Assembly (NCBI GenBank): GCA_022450155.1
Contig: JAKUQR010000003.1
Location: 62,001-126,000 of the forward strand
Origin: Gammaproteobacteria bacterium
Lineage (GTDB): Bacteria; Pseudomonadota; Gammaproteobacteria; Arenicellales; UBA868
DNA: 64,000 nucleotides
Reading direction: 5' to 3'
This document shows, piece after piece, positions 63,789 through 64,000 of this stretch (position 1 is the first letter of the stretch; every line of letters starts with the position of its first letter). The notes beneath the pieces are model-generated. The model saw only the letters and a list, made by a program, of their open reading frames with translations. It did not search any database and was not told the DNA's origin. A program made the translations under genes and the position numbers.

Positions 63789-64000
63789 ATGAGAATACTT
63801 TTTGCTGACAAGTTCCCAGAGACAGCTGTAGCTGAACTCAAACACAAAGGGCACAACTGTGTGCTGCAACCAGATCTTAATATTGATGAGCTTGACTCTG
63901 TGCTTGCGGAATATGATGTGCTGGTGGTGCGAAGCACTCAGGTAACGAAAAAGGCAATAGAGGCCGGAAAATCGCTGAAGATGATCATTCGAGCTGGAAC
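63789..64000 (+). CDS. serA: D-3-phosphoglycerate dehydrogenase, 3' partial
   Basis: The gene begins at the ATG at 63789 and runs off the window after 70 codons. The translation MRILFADKFPETAVAEL, then DVLVVRSTQVTKKAIEAG and MIIRAG, matches the N-terminal substrate-binding domain of phosphoglycerate dehydrogenases. Other D-2-hydroxyacid dehydrogenases begin similarly, so the call depends on the missing part. The start has no strong ribosome site. Confidence 0.7.
   Translation, partial: MRILFADKFPETAVAELKHKGHNCVLQPDLNIDELDSVLAEYDVLVVRSTQVTKKAIEAGKSLKMIIRAG

Noticed and set aside
1-64000. CRISPR arrays, tRNA and rRNA genes, complete insertion sequences
   Set aside because: No regularly spaced repeats, cloverleaf-like segments, rRNA landmarks or transposase frames were found by eye on either strand.

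Overview
The window reads as ordinary chromosome from a gammaproteobacterium, probably an uncultured environmental (perhaps marine) heterotroph. The evidence is the presence of sohB and glnS, a YcaR/Trm112-type protein, a class I DAHP synthase and an RND pump, together with dense catabolic gene content and mid-50s GC by eye. This placement is inference; no rRNA or other marker fixes it. I recognise no tRNA, rRNA, CRISPR array or complete insertion sequence. I also see no recognisable transcription factor among about 56 protein genes.

Layout. (1) 1-3.3 kb: 3' part of methylmalonate-semialdehyde dehydrogenase, a TcuA-like flavoprotein, and a decayed aldehyde dehydrogenase whose last codon overlaps the flavoprotein start. 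(2) 3.3-15.3 kb: a long collinear plus-strand catabolic run: SCP2-like protein, alpha/beta hydrolase, 3-hydroxyisobutyrate-dehydrogenase-type reductase, quinone oxidoreductase, isocitrate-lyase-superfamily lyase, a five-gene Opp/Dpp-type importer, a D-2-hydroxyacid dehydrogenase and a haloacid-dehalogenase-like protein. (3) 15.3-18.1 kb: a minus-strand block (GFA protein, ArsN2-like acetyltransferase, YdhR-like protein, BesD-like Fe/2OG oxygenase) bounded by two 54-bp imperfect repeats of the 3' end of the dehalogenase gene. A tyrosine-recombinase remnant sits beside the right repeat, so this looks like a decayed integrative element.

(4) 18.1-22.2 kb: unknown protein, glutathione transferase, MFS transporter, CaiB-type CoA-transferase, MaoC remnant. 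(5) 22.2-32.1 kb: two divergent operons. Leftward: a 987-aa FAD/Fe-S dehydrogenase, a TauD-like dioxygenase and a DMT transporter. Rightward: class V aminotransferase, cysteine-dioxygenase-type cupin, four-domain rhodanese and amidase. (6) 32-38.6 kb: another CoA-transferase/DMT pair, then an HIBADH-type reductase divergent from a sauS-sauT-like pair (sulfoacetaldehyde dehydrogenase, sulfoacetate-CoA ligase). Regions 5 and 6 together look like a zone for organosulfur metabolism.

(7) 38.6-47.6 kb: gamma-carbonic anhydrase, SohB, then an aerobic benzoyl-CoA (box) cluster: boxB, boxC and a DadA-like oxidase leftward, benzoate-CoA ligase and a hydrolase rightward. boxA and boxD are not in the window. 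(8) 47.3-64 kb: mostly housekeeping or general genes: DUF167, RND pump, glnS with a VOC protein, an EF-G paralogue, DAHP synthase, ATP sulfurylase, Trm112-like, CDF transporter, FKBP isomerase, an isopropylmalate-dehydrogenase-family enzyme, a DMT transporter and the start of phosphoglycerate dehydrogenase.

All assignments come from reading translations by eye. Family names rest on motifs and remembered family sequences, not searches.
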